The notes under the pieces are model-generated. The model worked only from the letters and a program-made list of their open reading frames with translations, was not told the origin of the DNA and did not search any database. The position numbers were made by a program, and so were the translations under genes. From contig JACXUM010000017.1 of assembly GCA_014763895.1 (NCBI GenBank), forward strand, positions 1-49,706: DNA of 49,706 nucleotides, read 5' to 3'. Positions 35,636 through 45,785 of the stretch are shown piece by piece. Numbering within the stretch: the first letter of the stretch is position 1; every line of letters begins with the position of its first letter. Source of the DNA: Campylobacterales bacterium (GTDB taxonomy: Bacteria > Campylobacterota > Campylobacteria > Campylobacterales > Sulfurovaceae).

Positions 35636-37245
35636 CTACCAGGAGCCTCCACCTCCACCTCCGCCACCTCCGCCGGAGAATCCTCCACCCCCCGAAAATC
35701 CGCTGCCACCACTGGATGAAGGTGGTGTAGCTGCACTGTGCACGAAGGAAGAAAAATGGTTCAGATTATCGATATTGCCATTGTACCAGTATGGTGTACT
35801 CACCTGTAAAAGTTTATAGAATGAAAGCCAGTGTTTTGTCTCTTTGAACAAAACGGCATAAGGAAGCATCTTGTCCAGATACAAAGGATCTTCTTCAAGC
35901 CTTCGTTTGATCTCATCCTGCTTGACCCGCTTAATGAACATCTCCAAACCTAGCAAATGTGTACGAGTACGGGCACCTTCGGGTGTATATTTTCCTATTT
36001 TCTTATACACATAGACCATTATAAAAATGAGGATCAAAATAACACTAAAAGGACCGGATAGAAGTTCTAAAGCACCCAATTTGGAGTTCATGATTCCTAT
36101 CACGGGAATCATCCCGCTTGATGCAAAGATGATTCCAAATAGTTTAGAAGACCACGTTTTATTGCCGATCATCACACCGATACCAACAGACCCGAATATC
36201 AAAGGAAACAATAATGCAAAAAGGATATCAGGACCGTATTTGGTAGAGAGTGAATAGAGAGCCAGCCCCAGTACAGGGAGTAGAAAGAAAATGCTTTTGA
36301 CTAAAAAAGATTTTCGTACTCTTTGTGGATTTTCACTCATGTACCCAGCGCTGACTATCCATGTATAAAGCTGTTCATTGATTTTGGCAAATCCATCTTG
36401 GAGTGCCTGTGCTTTGGCAGATGATCCTTTTGAAAAAGAAAATGTCTGACCTGAGCTAAAGAGAACGTTGGAAAGCAGATACTTTTGATTAAAAATCCGA
36501 TCAATGCACCCCAATGCCAATGATCCAGTATCCAATCGGCAAACGTCTCTTTGACATTGTCCAAACCGTGTTGATCCAACAGATAAGCCGGATAAGTCAG
36601 TTCAGCGGTCAATCCCTCATGCGGTTGTAGCTGTGCAAGAGTGATCTGTAATGTCCTTGGATCAAGCCACTGCGTTGAAGCCGATGAAGTCATTATTCCA
36701 TATGCACCCGTGAATGTTGAGAGTGAAACGATGTTTTGAGAAAGGGATGATGGAAGATGTATATGGGCTTTAATATTGTAAATAGGAATTGCCCATCCTG
36801 TACCTATGATGTTCCATCTTATGGCATCATTTTTTTCATTCCCAGATGCCGGAAGCACCCCTTTTTGGACATGGTAAGTGATCATATAGGTGTGTTCTCC
36901 ATATACATAGGATGAAGCTGAACCTATTTTAAGTCGTATGACATCGCCGGCATTGGTTGAAGCCATGGTGGACTGTTGCCATTGAGTTGGATAACCGTCC
37001 ATCATTACAGAAAAATCATATAGACCGATATCTTTAGGACGGCCTTTACCTACAACCAGATATGGAATATCACGGAAAATACCGTGTTTTTGCAGTTGCT
37101 CAAAATCGTAAACGATGGTTTCCTTGACAACAAGCTCACCGCTTTGTTCTACGGTGATATCTATATCATAACGATTGATCTTTTCTGCATGAGCATATAC
37201 GCTCCATCCAATGATGAACAGGGCGGCTAAAAAAAGCTTTTTCAT
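35636..37245 (-). pseudogene. DUF2207 membrane protein, frameshifted
   Basis: The N-terminal piece (37245 down) has a signal peptide (MKKLFLAALFIIGWSVYAHA) and a DUF2207 domain (INRYDIDITVEQSGELVVKE, FRDIPY). Before its frame ends, the continuation switches to a second frame with two membrane helices and a Gly-rich tail ending in a run of Gly plus Ser-Trp. Adding one base to the T4 run at 36483-36486 gives LIGFLIKKYLLSNVLFSSG and an intact protein of 536 residues, the usual DUF2207 architecture including the Gly/Ser tail. It lies 10 bases behind lemA, a very common pairing. Role unknown, at the inner membrane facing the periplasm. Confidence 0.75.
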
Positions 37246-37255
37246 GGGAAAAAGA

Positions 37256-37819
37256 TTAAAAATTTATTTTTGGCATTTTTTTGACTTCAGCAGCCTCACT
37301 TTCATCCAGTTCAAAATACTCTCTTGGCTTAAACTGAAACTTTTGTGCCACGAAAAGATCCGGGAAAGACTCTAATTTGGCATTATAGTCTCTGACGATG
37401 GCATTGTAATAGCGCCTGGCGTTTTGGATCGCATCTTCAATCGATGAAAGCTCATTTTGCAGATGCAAAAAGTTGGTATTGGCTTTAAGATCAGGATAGG
37501 CTTCAGCAAGGGCAAAAAGTTTGCCCAACGCACCGGAAAGTATATTTGCGGCTGCAGATTTCTCATCGATTGTTGAAGCGCTTAGTCCCTGTTGACGGGC
37601 CAGAATGACCTTTTCAAGTGTTCCGGCTTCATAATCCTTATAGCCTTTGACAGTATCTACCAGGGCAGGGATCAGATCAAAACGTCGTTTGAGCTGTACA
37701 TCGATATCAGACCATGATGCATCAATCCCTGCTCTTAACGAAATAAATTTGTTGTAGATCAATACCAGATAAATACCGATACCTGCAATGATCAGTAAGA
37801 TAATGTTTCCAAAACTCAT
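37256..37819 (-). CDS. lemA: LemA family protein
   Basis: 187 residues. One N-terminal membrane helix (NIILLIIAGIGIYLVLIYN) is followed by the helical LemA domain with SWSDIDVQLKRRFDLIPALVDTVKGY and RRYYNAIVRDYNAKLESFPD. Function of the family is not settled; it is often paired with DUF2207 proteins, as here. AAAAAGGAG precedes the ATG. Confidence 0.9.
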   Translation of the reverse strand: MSFGNIILLIIAGIGIYLVLIYNKFISLRAGIDASWSDIDVQLKRRFDLIPALVDTVKGYKDYEAGTLEKVILARQQGLSASTIDEKSAAANILSGALGKLFALAEAYPDLKANTNFLHLQNELSSIEDAIQNARRYYNAIVRDYNAKLESFPDLFVAQKFQFKPREYFELDESEAAEVKKMPKINF

Positions 37820-37857
37820 AAGAACTCCTTTTTAGAGAAAATGATTTAAATGATAGC

Positions 37858-38421
37858 TTATCCGAAAAGTTTTTTCATTGCTGCAAAGAATATCTTGAAT
37901 AATCCTTTGTTCCCTACCAGTTGATTAATATATTCATCATAGGATAGACCTTTGTCTTCCAAAAATCCTAAAAGATAATTTTGTGCACCTTCCATACCTG
38001 ACTGTGCTTCGATCTCTCTAAGTTTTGCATAGACAGGCTCAATTGCTTTGATAGCATCTCTTGGAGCAGCTTTCCTAAATGCAGTGTAACTTATGATCTT
38101 ATTGGTTAATTTGTCCCTTTTTGATTCAAATTCCGTAACGACCCAATAATATCTTCCGTCTTTTGCCATATTTTTGACCAAAGCCATGATCGGTTGTCCA
38201 TTTTGAATACGATCCCACATCAGTTTAAATACGACCCTGGGCATATCCGGATGACGTATCATATTATGTGGCTGTCCAATCAGCTCAGATTCTTTATAAC
38301 CTGAAATCTCGACAAAATAATCATTACCATAGGTAATAACTCCTTTTTCATCCGTTTTGCTTACAATATACCGTTTTGGATCCAATATGATCTCTTCATT
38401 TTTCGGTGTCGGTTTTTGCAT
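37858..38421 (-). CDS. PAS-domain sensor, CetB/Aer-like
   Basis: 187 residues from the ATG at 38421, which has AGGGGG nine bases upstream; an ATG six codons earlier lacks a site. One PAS domain fills residues 15-125 with the Aer/CetB signature VSKTDEKGVITYGNDYFVEISGY, GQPHNMIRHPDMP and MWDRIQNGQPIMALVKN. In energy-taxis proteins of this type the PAS domain holds FAD and reports redox state. The C-terminal 60 residues are helical and end in a basic, Phe-rich segment that may touch the membrane. There is no output domain, so it must act through a partner. Divergent from a CZB-like gene. Confidence 0.8.
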   Translation of the reverse strand: MQKPTPKNEEIILDPKRYIVSKTDEKGVITYGNDYFVEISGYKESELIGQPHNMIRHPDMPRVVFKLMWDRIQNGQPIMALVKNMAKDGRYYWVVTEFESKRDKLTNKIISYTAFRKAAPRDAIKAIEPVYAKLREIEAQSGMEGAQNYLLGFLEDKGLSYDEYINQLVGNKGLFKIFFAAMKKLFG

Positions 38422-38521
38422 TTTCTCTTTCCCCCTCATTTATAATTTTTTTATTCTATCACAATTTCATATTGAATTTAAAAGATTATCGGTAAAATAA
38501 ATTAAAATATGGAGGAAGCGA

Positions 38522-38986
38522 ATGACCAAAGAAAAACTTCTTGAAGAACTGAAGGGATTTCATACCCATCATGATAACAGGCTAAAAACATTAGAATTTG
38601 CGATCAAAGGTATTGCCGGGGATGTGTCTACTTCATGTGTCAAGCTTGCAGACTGCGCTTTGGATAAATGGTTAGGTGAACGCAAAGATGTATTGCTTAA
38701 ACTTTTTGGTGATGAGACTATTAAGAGGCTCAATGCACTCCATGAAGAATGGCATGAAGAGAGTGAAAAGGTTTGTCATCTGGCGAATGAACATATTCAT
38801 AAGCATCAGTCTCTTATTACCAAAATGTTTGGAAAAAAAATACCGAAAATGGCTGGTGCCCAGAAAGATAGGGCACTAGCATATTATGCGAATCTTAAAG
38901 ACCTGACTTCCCAGATAGATGATACTTTTAATCGGATGACAAAGAGGCTTAATGCACTTCCAAAAGAAATGTTCACTGATGAATAA
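38522..38986 (+). CDS. CZB-like (chemoreceptor zinc-binding) soluble protein
   Basis: 154 residues, all helical. It shows the pattern of CZB domains: an early His pair (THHDNRLKTLEFAI), the core Cys-x-Leu-x-Lys-Trp-Leu (CALDKWL) and a later LHEEWHEESEKV with spaced His. These residues bind zinc and sense oxidants such as hypochlorite in chemoreceptors and diguanylate cyclases. Here the domain stands alone, as CZB proteins sometimes do. GGAGGAAGCG precedes the ATG. It is followed after 11 bases by the 5'-nucleotidase gene. The call is by motif only. Confidence 0.65.
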   Translation: MTKEKLLEELKGFHTHHDNRLKTLEFAIKGIAGDVSTSCVKLADCALDKWLGERKDVLLKLFGDETIKRLNALHEEWHEESEKVCHLANEHIHKHQSLITKMFGKKIPKMAGAQKDRALAYYANLKDLTSQIDDTFNRMTKRLNALPKEMFTDE

Positions 38987-38997
38987 GGTTCTGTTGC

Positions 38998-39888
38998 GTG
39001 GCGTATGATCTAAAAGATAAATTGGTAATTGCTATCTCATCAAGGGCGTTATTTGATCTAGAGAAGGAGAATCAGATTTTTAATGAAAAAGGTTTGGAAG
39101 CCTATTATGACTATCAATTATCCCATGAGAACGAACCTTTGCAAGTTGGTACAGCTTACCGTTTTATAAAAAATTTTCTATCTATCAATAAACAGTTTGA
39201 TGATAAATTGATCGAAGTGATCATCCTATCGCGTAATAATGCCGCAACTGGGCTTCGTATTGGACGTTCTATTGAGCATTACAAACTTGATATAGAACGG
39301 ACAGGTTGGACTGCCGGCACTCCGGTGGCTAGATATTTGGAAGCTTTCAAAGTGGACCTTTTTCTTTCAGCACACAGTGAAGATGTACAAGATGCGGTCA
39401 ATAGCGGTGTTGCTGCAGCTACGATCTTGCCACATACCCCAGTTAACCAGAATGATTCAACCATGGTAAAAATAGCATTTGATGGGGATGCGGTTATCTT
39501 TGGAGATGAAAGTGAAAAGATTTACCAGGAACAAGGGCTTGAATCGTTTTTGGAACATGAACGCCAAAATGCCAAACAACCGCTAAGTAAAGGTCCATTT
39601 TTTAAATTTCTTAAAGTTGTCTCAAGCATTCAGGACAGGTTTCCGATGGAACGTTCTCCGATAAGGACGGCTTTGATCACGGCACGAAATTTTTCAACCC
39701 ATGAGAGGGTTTTACGGACCTTGGATGCATGGGGTGTACGTGTGGATGAGGCATTTTTTCAAGGCGGGGTACAAAAGTATGAAGTGGTCAAGGCTTTTGG
39801 GGCAGATATCTTTTTTGACGATCAGGATGCACACCTTCAATATACGGCGAAGGATACACCTAGTGCCAAAGTGCCCTATAAGATATAA
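38998..39888 (+). CDS. 5'-nucleotidase (cN-I like, PF06189 type)
   Basis: 296 residues from a GTG at 38998, with AAGG ten bases upstream. It resembles the cytosolic 5'-nucleotidase I family: AISSRALFDLEKEN, GTAYRFIKN, VIILSRNNAATGLRI, KIAFDGDAVIFGDE and RTALITARN. It would release nucleosides from mono-nucleotides in the cytoplasm. Probably co-transcribed with the CZB-like gene. Confidence 0.85.
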   Translation: MAYDLKDKLVIAISSRALFDLEKENQIFNEKGLEAYYDYQLSHENEPLQVGTAYRFIKNFLSINKQFDDKLIEVIILSRNNAATGLRIGRSIEHYKLDIERTGWTAGTPVARYLEAFKVDLFLSAHSEDVQDAVNSGVAAATILPHTPVNQNDSTMVKIAFDGDAVIFGDESEKIYQEQGLESFLEHERQNAKQPLSKGPFFKFLKVVSSIQDRFPMERSPIRTALITARNFSTHERVLRTLDAWGVRVDEAFFQGGVQKYEVVKAFGADIFFDDQDAHLQYTAKDTPSAKVPYKI

Positions 39889-39919
39889 TATTATTTAATT
39901 TTAAAATGTATCTTGGCGG

Positions 39920-40243
39920 CTACAGTGTTACAAAATCGACCAGTTCGATACCGTTGCATCCTTTTTTAATGCGTTTATGAGTTCGTGCATCTTCTTCAGC
40001 CAGTTCGATGAGATCGGCAAAATCTCTCTTATCTACTTCCAATGTATAGACATCTTTTTCGCTCATGAGCTCAATTTTAGCTGTATCATTGCAAACAAGA
40101 GAGATATTCCGCATCCCTTTGGCAAATTCACTCTTGATGGTTTTAAGAACTTTTTCATTGGATAATATCTCTTGAAGATCAACCTGTTGGTAAAAATCGT
40201 CTTCACAGAGCATTTTGTAGCTGACTTGCATTTTGCCTTCCAT
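39920..40243 (-). CDS. Small protein of unknown function
   Basis: 107 residues, acidic, unrecognised. Helix-strand pattern (FAKGMRNISLVCNDTAKIELMSEKDVYTLEVDKRDFADLIELAEEDARTHKR) without membrane segments. AAAAAAGGAATAGAG stands before the ATG. A 15-bp palindrome identical to one at 35595 lies 55 bases upstream, between this gene and tgt. Confidence 0.65.
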   Translation of the reverse strand: MEGKMQVSYKMLCEDDFYQQVDLQEILSNEKVLKTIKSEFAKGMRNISLVCNDTAKIELMSEKDVYTLEVDKRDFADLIELAEEDARTHKRIKKGCNGIELVDFVTL

Positions 40244-40297
40244 CTCTATTCCTTTTTTGAAAATAGTATAGTTTTAGACTAGCAGAAAGATGATTTT

Positions 40298-40312
40298 ATG
40301 TCAAATTGACAT
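40298..40312. promoter_or_regulatory. Palindrome ATGTCAAATTGACAT, copy 2
   Basis: Identical to the palindrome at 35595-35609, here extended to 17 bp (TATGTCAAATTGACATA). It lies in the 79-base gap between the tgt stop and the start of a small unknown minus-strand gene, the same kind of position as the first copy. The inner TTGACA could double as a -35 hexamer for the small gene. Confidence 0.5.
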
Positions 40313-40322
40313 ATATTTATAA

Positions 40323-41450
40323 CTAGCTATTGGTATTTCGTTTAGCATAGAATTCATTTCTAAACTCTTCAAAATGTCCCTCCGTAATGGCTTCTCTCAT
40401 CTGTCTCATGAGATCAAGATAGTAGTAGAGATTGTGAATCGTAGCCAGTCTGAAATAGGTGATCTCTCTTGCCCTGAAAAGATGGCGCAGGTAAGCACGG
40501 GAATAGGTTTTGCAGACCATACAGCTGCATTCTGGGTCGATAGGTGATTCATCGGTCGTAAATTGGGATGCTTTGATATTTATTTTTCCAAATGAGGTAA
40601 AGAGGGTACCGTTTCTGGCATTGCGTGTTGGCATCACGCAATCAAACATATCCACGCCTCTGTATACATTTTCCACAAGATCTTCGGGTGTGCCTACACC
40701 CATGAGATAACGCGGTTTGTTTTGGGGCATGAACTGTGTTGTCCATTCGACCGTGTCGTACATTTCCTGGTTGGCTTCACCGACACTCAACCCTCCGATA
40801 GCAAAGCCGTCATAATCAAGAGCACAAAGCTCTTTGGCCGATTTTTCTCTAAAGGCTTTATCTGTGCCTCCTTGGATAATGGCAAAAATGTTCTGTTCGG
40901 TTCCGATACCTTTTTTTTGGTTTTCCCTATGGTAAATGATGGATTCTTCTGCCCATCGTGTGGTACGTTCAATAGAGGCTTTGATACGTTCCTGAGTTGC
41001 CGGAAGAGCTACCAGGTCATCAAGAATCATCATGATATCTGATCCAAGATTGTATTGGATATCGAGCACTTTTTTAGGGGTGAAGTAGTGTTTGCTGCCA
41101 TCGATATGGCTTCTAAAAGTAATCCCGTTTTCATCAATTTTGACATTGTCCGAAAGAGAAAAGGCCTGGAATCCGCCACTGTCGGTCAAAAAACTTTTGG
41201 GAAATTTTGTAAAACCGTGCAGTTTTCCCATTTGGGAAACGATCTCGTCACCGGGTCTAAGATAGAGGTGATAGGTATTCCCCAGGATGATCTGGGGTGT
41301 TAAAAATGTTTGAAGATCGGTTGCATCCAGGGCCTTGACAGCGCCTACTGTTCCTACAGGCATAAAGACTGGTGTTTGGATCGTAGAATGGGCAGTCTGG
41401 ATGGTGCAAGTTCTTGCTTTGCCGTCGGTTTTATCTATCTGAAATCGCAT
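40323..41450 (-). CDS. tgt: Queuine/preQ1 tRNA-guanine transglycosylase
   Basis: 375 residues. It swaps the wobble guanine of GUN-anticodon tRNAs for preQ1. Visible: [24 protein letters not shown] (active-site Asp), IGGLSVGE, the nucleophile region [11 protein letters not shown] with [14 protein letters not shown], and the zinc site [17 protein letters not shown]. The ATG at 41450 is divergent from the TrkA-C gene; its ribosome-binding site (GGGAG) is rather distant. Confidence 0.93.
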   Translation of the reverse strand: MRFQIDKTDGKARTCTIQTAHSTIQTPVFMPVGTVGAVKALDATDLQTFLTPQIILGNTYHLYLRPGDEIVSQMGKLHGFTKFPKSFLTDSGGFQAFSLSDNVKIDENGITFRSHIDGSKHYFTPKKVLDIQYNLGSDIMMILDDLVALPATQERIKASIERTTRWAEESIIYHRENQKKGIGTEQNIFAIIQGGTDKAFREKSAKELCALDYDGFAIGGLSVGEANQEMYDTVEWTTQFMPQNKPRYLMGVGTPEDLVENVYRGVDMFDCVMPTRNARNGTLFTSFGKINIKASQFTTDESPIDPECSCMVCKTYSRAYLRHLFRAREITYFRLATIHNLYYYLDLMRQMREAITEGHFEEFRNEFYAKRNTNS

Positions 41451-41455
41451 TGTGT

Positions 41456-41461
41456 TATAAT
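41456..41461 (+). promoter_or_regulatory. Putative -10 box for the TrkA-C protein gene
   Basis: TATAAT lies 66 bases before the chosen start at 41528 and only a few bases from the tgt ATG on the other strand. No clear -35 hexamer. Confidence 0.35.
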
Positions 41462-41527
41462 ATCTCCCAAATTAATGCCATTATTGTATCGCTTTTTTGG
41501 TTACAACTGTGCATAGGAAAGACAGGG

Positions 41528-42958
41528 ATGAAGAATATACTGATTTTAGCCGAAGGCAGTATCGCCAAACATTTTATCGATTGGGTAAGCCGTAAAAGGG
41601 TTGCTGATAATAAATATTATGTAGCGTGCTATAAAGCCGGAAGCTTACCGAAAAAAATGGGTAAAAATATCACCTCTATCCACGCTGACCCAACTAGCTT
41701 TTCCAAGATGAACCATATCTTGGAAGAGGTCAAATACAGTCTGGTTTTCATCATCATGGAGACATTGGAAGATGCACAGTATGCACTGAAGAATATTCGT
41801 TTGATCGATCCAAAAATACGTATCGTACTGCTTAATCCATGGGATGATGAAGAGATAGCCAAGGATGAAGAGAACATTATGATCGTGTATAGTGAGGAAC
41901 TTATTGCCGCACATCTTTATGATCATTTGCCAAACGTACCTGTCGTAGCACAAAACGTAGGATTGGGACGCGGAGAGATCATGGAAATATTGGTTCCCTT
42001 CGGTAGCGCCTATGCCTATAGACATGTGGGTTCTATCGTTCAGCGCAAGTGGAAGATCGCTGCTATTTATAGGCATGAAAGACAGATATTGCCTACGCAT
42101 GCAACAATGATCCGTCCCAATGATACGTTGCTTGTGCTTGGAAAACCAATTGTCCTTGATGGCGTATATAAGATGATCAATAAACGAATAGGGCTGTTCC
42201 CTGAACCATTCGGTAAAAATCTCTATTTGCTCTTGGATTTTAGGGTGGATGAGGAAAATGCAATGCTATATTTACAGGAGAGTATCTATCTGATGAACGA
42301 ACTGGAGGATAAGTCCCTCTATGTTCGTATCATTTTCCCAAACAACTTTGGGCTGATCGATGCATTGAAACAGTATGAATCCTCCAAAGTGACGATCATG
42401 GTAGGGTATGAAGAGAATGATATCAAATCACTTGTGGAACATGATGTAGCCCATCATGATGTCGGATTGATCCTTAATAGTACACGTACATTTGAATCAT
42501 CGGAAATCAAATCTGTATTTTATCATCTAAAAAAGCTAGTATATCTATTTGGAGAAAAACAGATCTATAACATCAAAGAAGTTTTGGTATTGATGAGTGA
42601 AAAGGAACAGATGGAATCGATCTCTTCGACTGCTTTTGATGTTTCGGAAAAACTCGGTTTGAAACTGACGCTTGCCGATTTTGACCCAGAAGGAAATTTT
42701 GAGAGTCATCAGATGATTAATGAACATTATGAAACACTGGCACAACTATTCAATACGGAGATCAATATAGAGCAAAAAATGTCCAATCCTATCAGGGAGA
42801 TGGAGAAACGCAAAGAGATACTTCAGATCGCTCCGTTTGAAAAAGAGTTGACACAAAGAGGGTTCTTTGACTTTTTATCTACCAAAACAAGGGATTTCTT
42901 ATTGATTTCCCAAAGGCATCCAAAACTGCTTGTGCCGTATGAGTCAAGTGAGGGATAG
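41528..42958 (+). CDS. TrkA-C (RCK) domain protein of the campylobacterotal type
   Basis: 476 residues from the ATG at 41528, preceded by AGGAAAGACAGGG; upstream in-frame codons run into the tgt promoter region. The N-terminal 130 residues look like a Rossmann RCK domain (MKNILILAEGSIAKHFIDWV) but without the Gly-rich nucleotide loop. A TrkA-C domain follows (LGRGEIMEILVPFGSAYAYRHVG, IRPNDTLLVLGKP), then a second, poorly conserved half. There is no membrane segment. It may gate a potassium channel or transporter encoded elsewhere; the lost Gly loop makes NAD binding doubtful. Confidence 0.75.
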   Translation: MKNILILAEGSIAKHFIDWVSRKRVADNKYYVACYKAGSLPKKMGKNITSIHADPTSFSKMNHILEEVKYSLVFIIMETLEDAQYALKNIRLIDPKIRIVLLNPWDDEEIAKDEENIMIVYSEELIAAHLYDHLPNVPVVAQNVGLGRGEIMEILVPFGSAYAYRHVGSIVQRKWKIAAIYRHERQILPTHATMIRPNDTLLVLGKPIVLDGVYKMINKRIGLFPEPFGKNLYLLLDFRVDEENAMLYLQESIYLMNELEDKSLYVRIIFPNNFGLIDALKQYESSKVTIMVGYEENDIKSLVEHDVAHHDVGLILNSTRTFESSEIKSVFYHLKKLVYLFGEKQIYNIKEVLVLMSEKEQMESISSTAFDVSEKLGLKLTLADFDPEGNFESHQMINEHYETLAQLFNTEINIEQKMSNPIREMEKRKEILQIAPFEKELTQRGFFDFLSTKTRDFLLISQRHPKLLVPYESSEG

Positions 42959-43059
42959 ATATGAGGGGTTTCAAGATAGCGTAGTAAAACCAAAGATTAA
43001 CCACAATTTAGATAAAATAGAAACCATTATCTATGATTTTATAAAAGGTTTATTTTCTG

Positions 43060-44112
43060 ATGGTAGTCCCTATCGAGCTGGTTCATACGCAAAATACAAA
43101 ATATAATATTACGATTGATGCATTAGGGCATCTTACTTTTGATACGAAAGTGGTTATTGTGACCAATCCTACAGTCGCAGGATATCATTTGGAAACGCTT
43201 CTTTCGCATATCAGTGCCCCTGAACTTCATGTAGTGACTATACCCGATGGTGAAGAGTTTAAGACGCTTGAGACAGTTGAGAAGATACTCAATAAACTTT
43301 TTGATTACAAGCTTGACCGCAAATCGCTTTTGATCGCATTTGGGGGCGGGGTTATCGGTGACATGACAGGATTTACGGCAAGCCTTTATCAACGAGGAAT
43401 CGATTTTATCCAGATACCTACGACTCTTCTGAGTCAGGTGGATGCCAGTGTTGGAGGTAAAACCGGGGTCAATAATGCTTACGGCAAAAACCTTATCGGT
43501 GCTTTTTACCAGCCTAAAGCGGTTTATATCGATCCAAAGTTTTTAAAGACACTTCCTCCTCGTGAATTTGCTGCAGGTGTAGCAGAGATCATCAAGATGG
43601 CCGTGATGTTTGATAAGGATTATTTTGAATTTTTGGAACAAGCCGATCTTTCAAATGAAGAGGCACTCAAAGAGGCTATCGCCAAAAGCGTTACACTTAA
43701 AGCATGGGTTGTCAATCAGGACGAAAAAGAAGCCGGGATCAGGGCGGTATTGAACTATGGCCATACATTCGGGCATGTCGTAGAAAATGAAACCCACTAT
43801 AAGAGCTATCTTCACGGTGAAGCGGTTGCCATAGGGATGGTAATGGCAAATATGCTGGCTGTAGAGTTAGGCCTTGTGAGGCAAGAAGATGCAGACAGGA
43901 TCAAATCCTTGCTTGAAAAATTTTCTTTGCCGACTGGTTATGCGATCAAAAATGTCGATGATTTTTATGATCATTTCTTCTTAGATAAAAAAAGTGCCAA
44001 AGGGCGTATCAAGTTTATTTTGCCCTATGGCATAGGAGATTTTAAAATCGTTTCTGATGCAGATGAAACGATCGTTAAAAAAGTATTGAAAAGATTTGGA
44101 GCGACTGCATGA
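43060..44112 (+). CDS. aroB: 3-dehydroquinate synthase
   Basis: 350 residues. Second step of the shikimate pathway, NAD and divalent metal dependent. Motifs: [43 protein letters not shown] near the C-terminus, and the metal ligands Glu in EIIK and His in [11 protein letters not shown] and LHGEAV. Its last four bases overlap the start of the mscS gene. Confidence 0.94.
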   Translation: MVVPIELVHTQNTKYNITIDALGHLTFDTKVVIVTNPTVAGYHLETLLSHISAPELHVVTIPDGEEFKTLETVEKILNKLFDYKLDRKSLLIAFGGGVIGDMTGFTASLYQRGIDFIQIPTTLLSQVDASVGGKTGVNNAYGKNLIGAFYQPKAVYIDPKFLKTLPPREFAAGVAEIIKMAVMFDKDYFEFLEQADLSNEEALKEAIAKSVTLKAWVVNQDEKEAGIRAVLNYGHTFGHVVENETHYKSYLHGEAVAIGMVMANMLAVELGLVRQEDADRIKSLLEKFSLPTGYAIKNVDDFYDHFFLDKKSAKGRIKFILPYGIGDFKIVSDADETIVKKVLKRFGATA

Positions 44113-45785
44113 TGAGAGTTCTTGCAATTCTATTTTTGATAGCAGGAACGTTATTGTTCGCAGAGAACAATGTAACGGATATCAATCAGACCCAAACGAT
44201 GCTGCAGGAAGAAGAGAATGATAATGAGCGTTCTCAACAAAAGATAAAGCAGCTTTTGGATCAAAAAGAACTTCTTGAAAACGAGTTGTTGGAAAACAAT
44301 ATCTGGTTCAAGATATATAGCAACTATCATACCTATAAAGGGCTTGTCAGTCAAAAAAGAGAGTCGGATATTCAGATTGCGCTACTTGAAAAAAGAAAAA
44401 GACTGACAAAAAAAGAAGTACAGAAGTTACAGGAGTATAAACAAAACAGTTCAACCATAGTTGGCAAACTGCAGCTGCTTAAAGAGTATGAAACCGATCC
44501 TTTTAAGAAATTTCTCACTCCTCCCAAGATAGAAGATGTACCTAGTGTCGGAAATCCTTTGGCGATCATTGCGGCCTATTCCTACCGGGAAAAATTACAC
44601 TCTGACCAGATTGCATATGAGAGCAAATACGAATCGCTAGAACGTGTATTGAATAATCTTCATAAAAAACAGAACCTTCTAAAAGAACTGTTGGTGCTTG
44701 ATCCGGAAAATAAAACCTATCATGCTTCTTATTCGGATATTGATGAACAGATCAAAACATTTGAGTCCGTAATGGAGATCTTTAAAACGACTAAAAATGT
44801 CTATACCAAAAAGATTGATGAGATCAAACTCAATTTGAAAAATGACATTAATAGGGAAATGAACAAAATGGTGAATATCGGTGCCATCATATTGGTATTT
44901 ATCATTTTGCTTTTAGTGTCAAAATATTTTGTACGAAAATATATGTCTGACAATGAAAAATTTTATACGATCAACAAAGCACTCAATATTACTTTTGTGA
45001 CGCTGCTGATACTAGTCCTTTTATTTGCATATATTGAAAATGTAACCTATCTTGTCACCATTTTAGGATTTGCATCTGCTGGTATCGCCATCGCAATGAA
45101 GGAATGGTTTATGTCATTAATGGGTTGGCTGACGATCATTTTGGGAGGCTCCGTACATGTAGGTGACAGGGTCAAGTTTGTAAGGGGGAATGTGGAATAC
45201 GTTGGTGATATCGTTGATATATCATTGTTGAAAATGACCTTGCATGAAGATGTTACGCTTACAACGCAGATGCAAAACAGAAGAGCAGGGCGTATCGTTT
45301 TTATTCCCAATAACTTTATCTTTACCGATATGATCGCCAACTATTCGCATGCAGGGCTAAAAACCGTGTGGGACGGGATCGACCTTCTTATTACCTTTGA
45401 TTCCAATATCCACAAGGCCCAATCGATCGCCAAAGAAGTGGCAAGGAAATATTCTAAAGGATATACCGATATTACCAGAAAACAGCTCAATAAGCTTAGA
45501 AGCAGTTACAGTATGAAGAATACCAACGTAGAACCGCGTATCTATGCTTTTATCGATCCCAATGGTATCAAGATCAGTGTATGGTATATGACCAATGCAT
45601 TTGCGACCTTAACGCTTAGAAGTACGATCTCGGTAGAGATCATTACACGATTACAAGAAGAAGAGGATATCTTTCTTGCCTATCCTACACAATCTATCTA
45701 TATGGATAAAGATGTACGTAAACCGTTGGCAGGTGGGCAAACACATGTAGCACATTTGGAAGAGGCAGAGGATGCAGAACACTAA
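44109..45785 (+). CDS. MscS-family mechanosensitive channel with N-terminal coiled coil
   Basis: 558 residues. A signal peptide ([13 protein letters not shown]) is followed by about 230 residues of periplasmic coiled coil, then three membrane helices near residues 255-350 and the MscS core. The pore-lining helix reads [25 protein letters not shown]-like and the beta domain begins VHVGDRVKF. It would open on osmotic downshock. The start overlaps the aroB stop (ATGA); its end overlaps mtaB by 14 bases. Confidence 0.88.
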   Translation: MMRVLAILFLIAGTLLFAENNVTDINQTQTMLQEEENDNERSQQKIKQLLDQKELLENELLENNIWFKIYSNYHTYKGLVSQKRESDIQIALLEKRKRLTKKEVQKLQEYKQNSSTIVGKLQLLKEYETDPFKKFLTPPKIEDVPSVGNPLAIIAAYSYREKLHSDQIAYESKYESLERVLNNLHKKQNLLKELLVLDPENKTYHASYSDIDEQIKTFESVMEIFKTTKNVYTKKIDEIKLNLKNDINREMNKMVNIGAIILVFIILLLVSKYFVRKYMSDNEKFYTINKALNITFVTLLILVLLFAYIENVTYLVTILGFASAGIAIAMKEWFMSLMGWLTIILGGSVHVGDRVKFVRGNVEYVGDIVDISLLKMTLHEDVTLTTQMQNRRAGRIVFIPNNFIFTDMIANYSHAGLKTVWDGIDLLITFDSNIHKAQSIAKEVARKYSKGYTDITRKQLNKLRSSYSMKNTNVEPRIYAFIDPNGIKISVWYMTNAFATLTLRSTISVEIITRLQEEEDIFLAYPTQSIYMDKDVRKPLAGGQTHVAHLEEAEDAEH

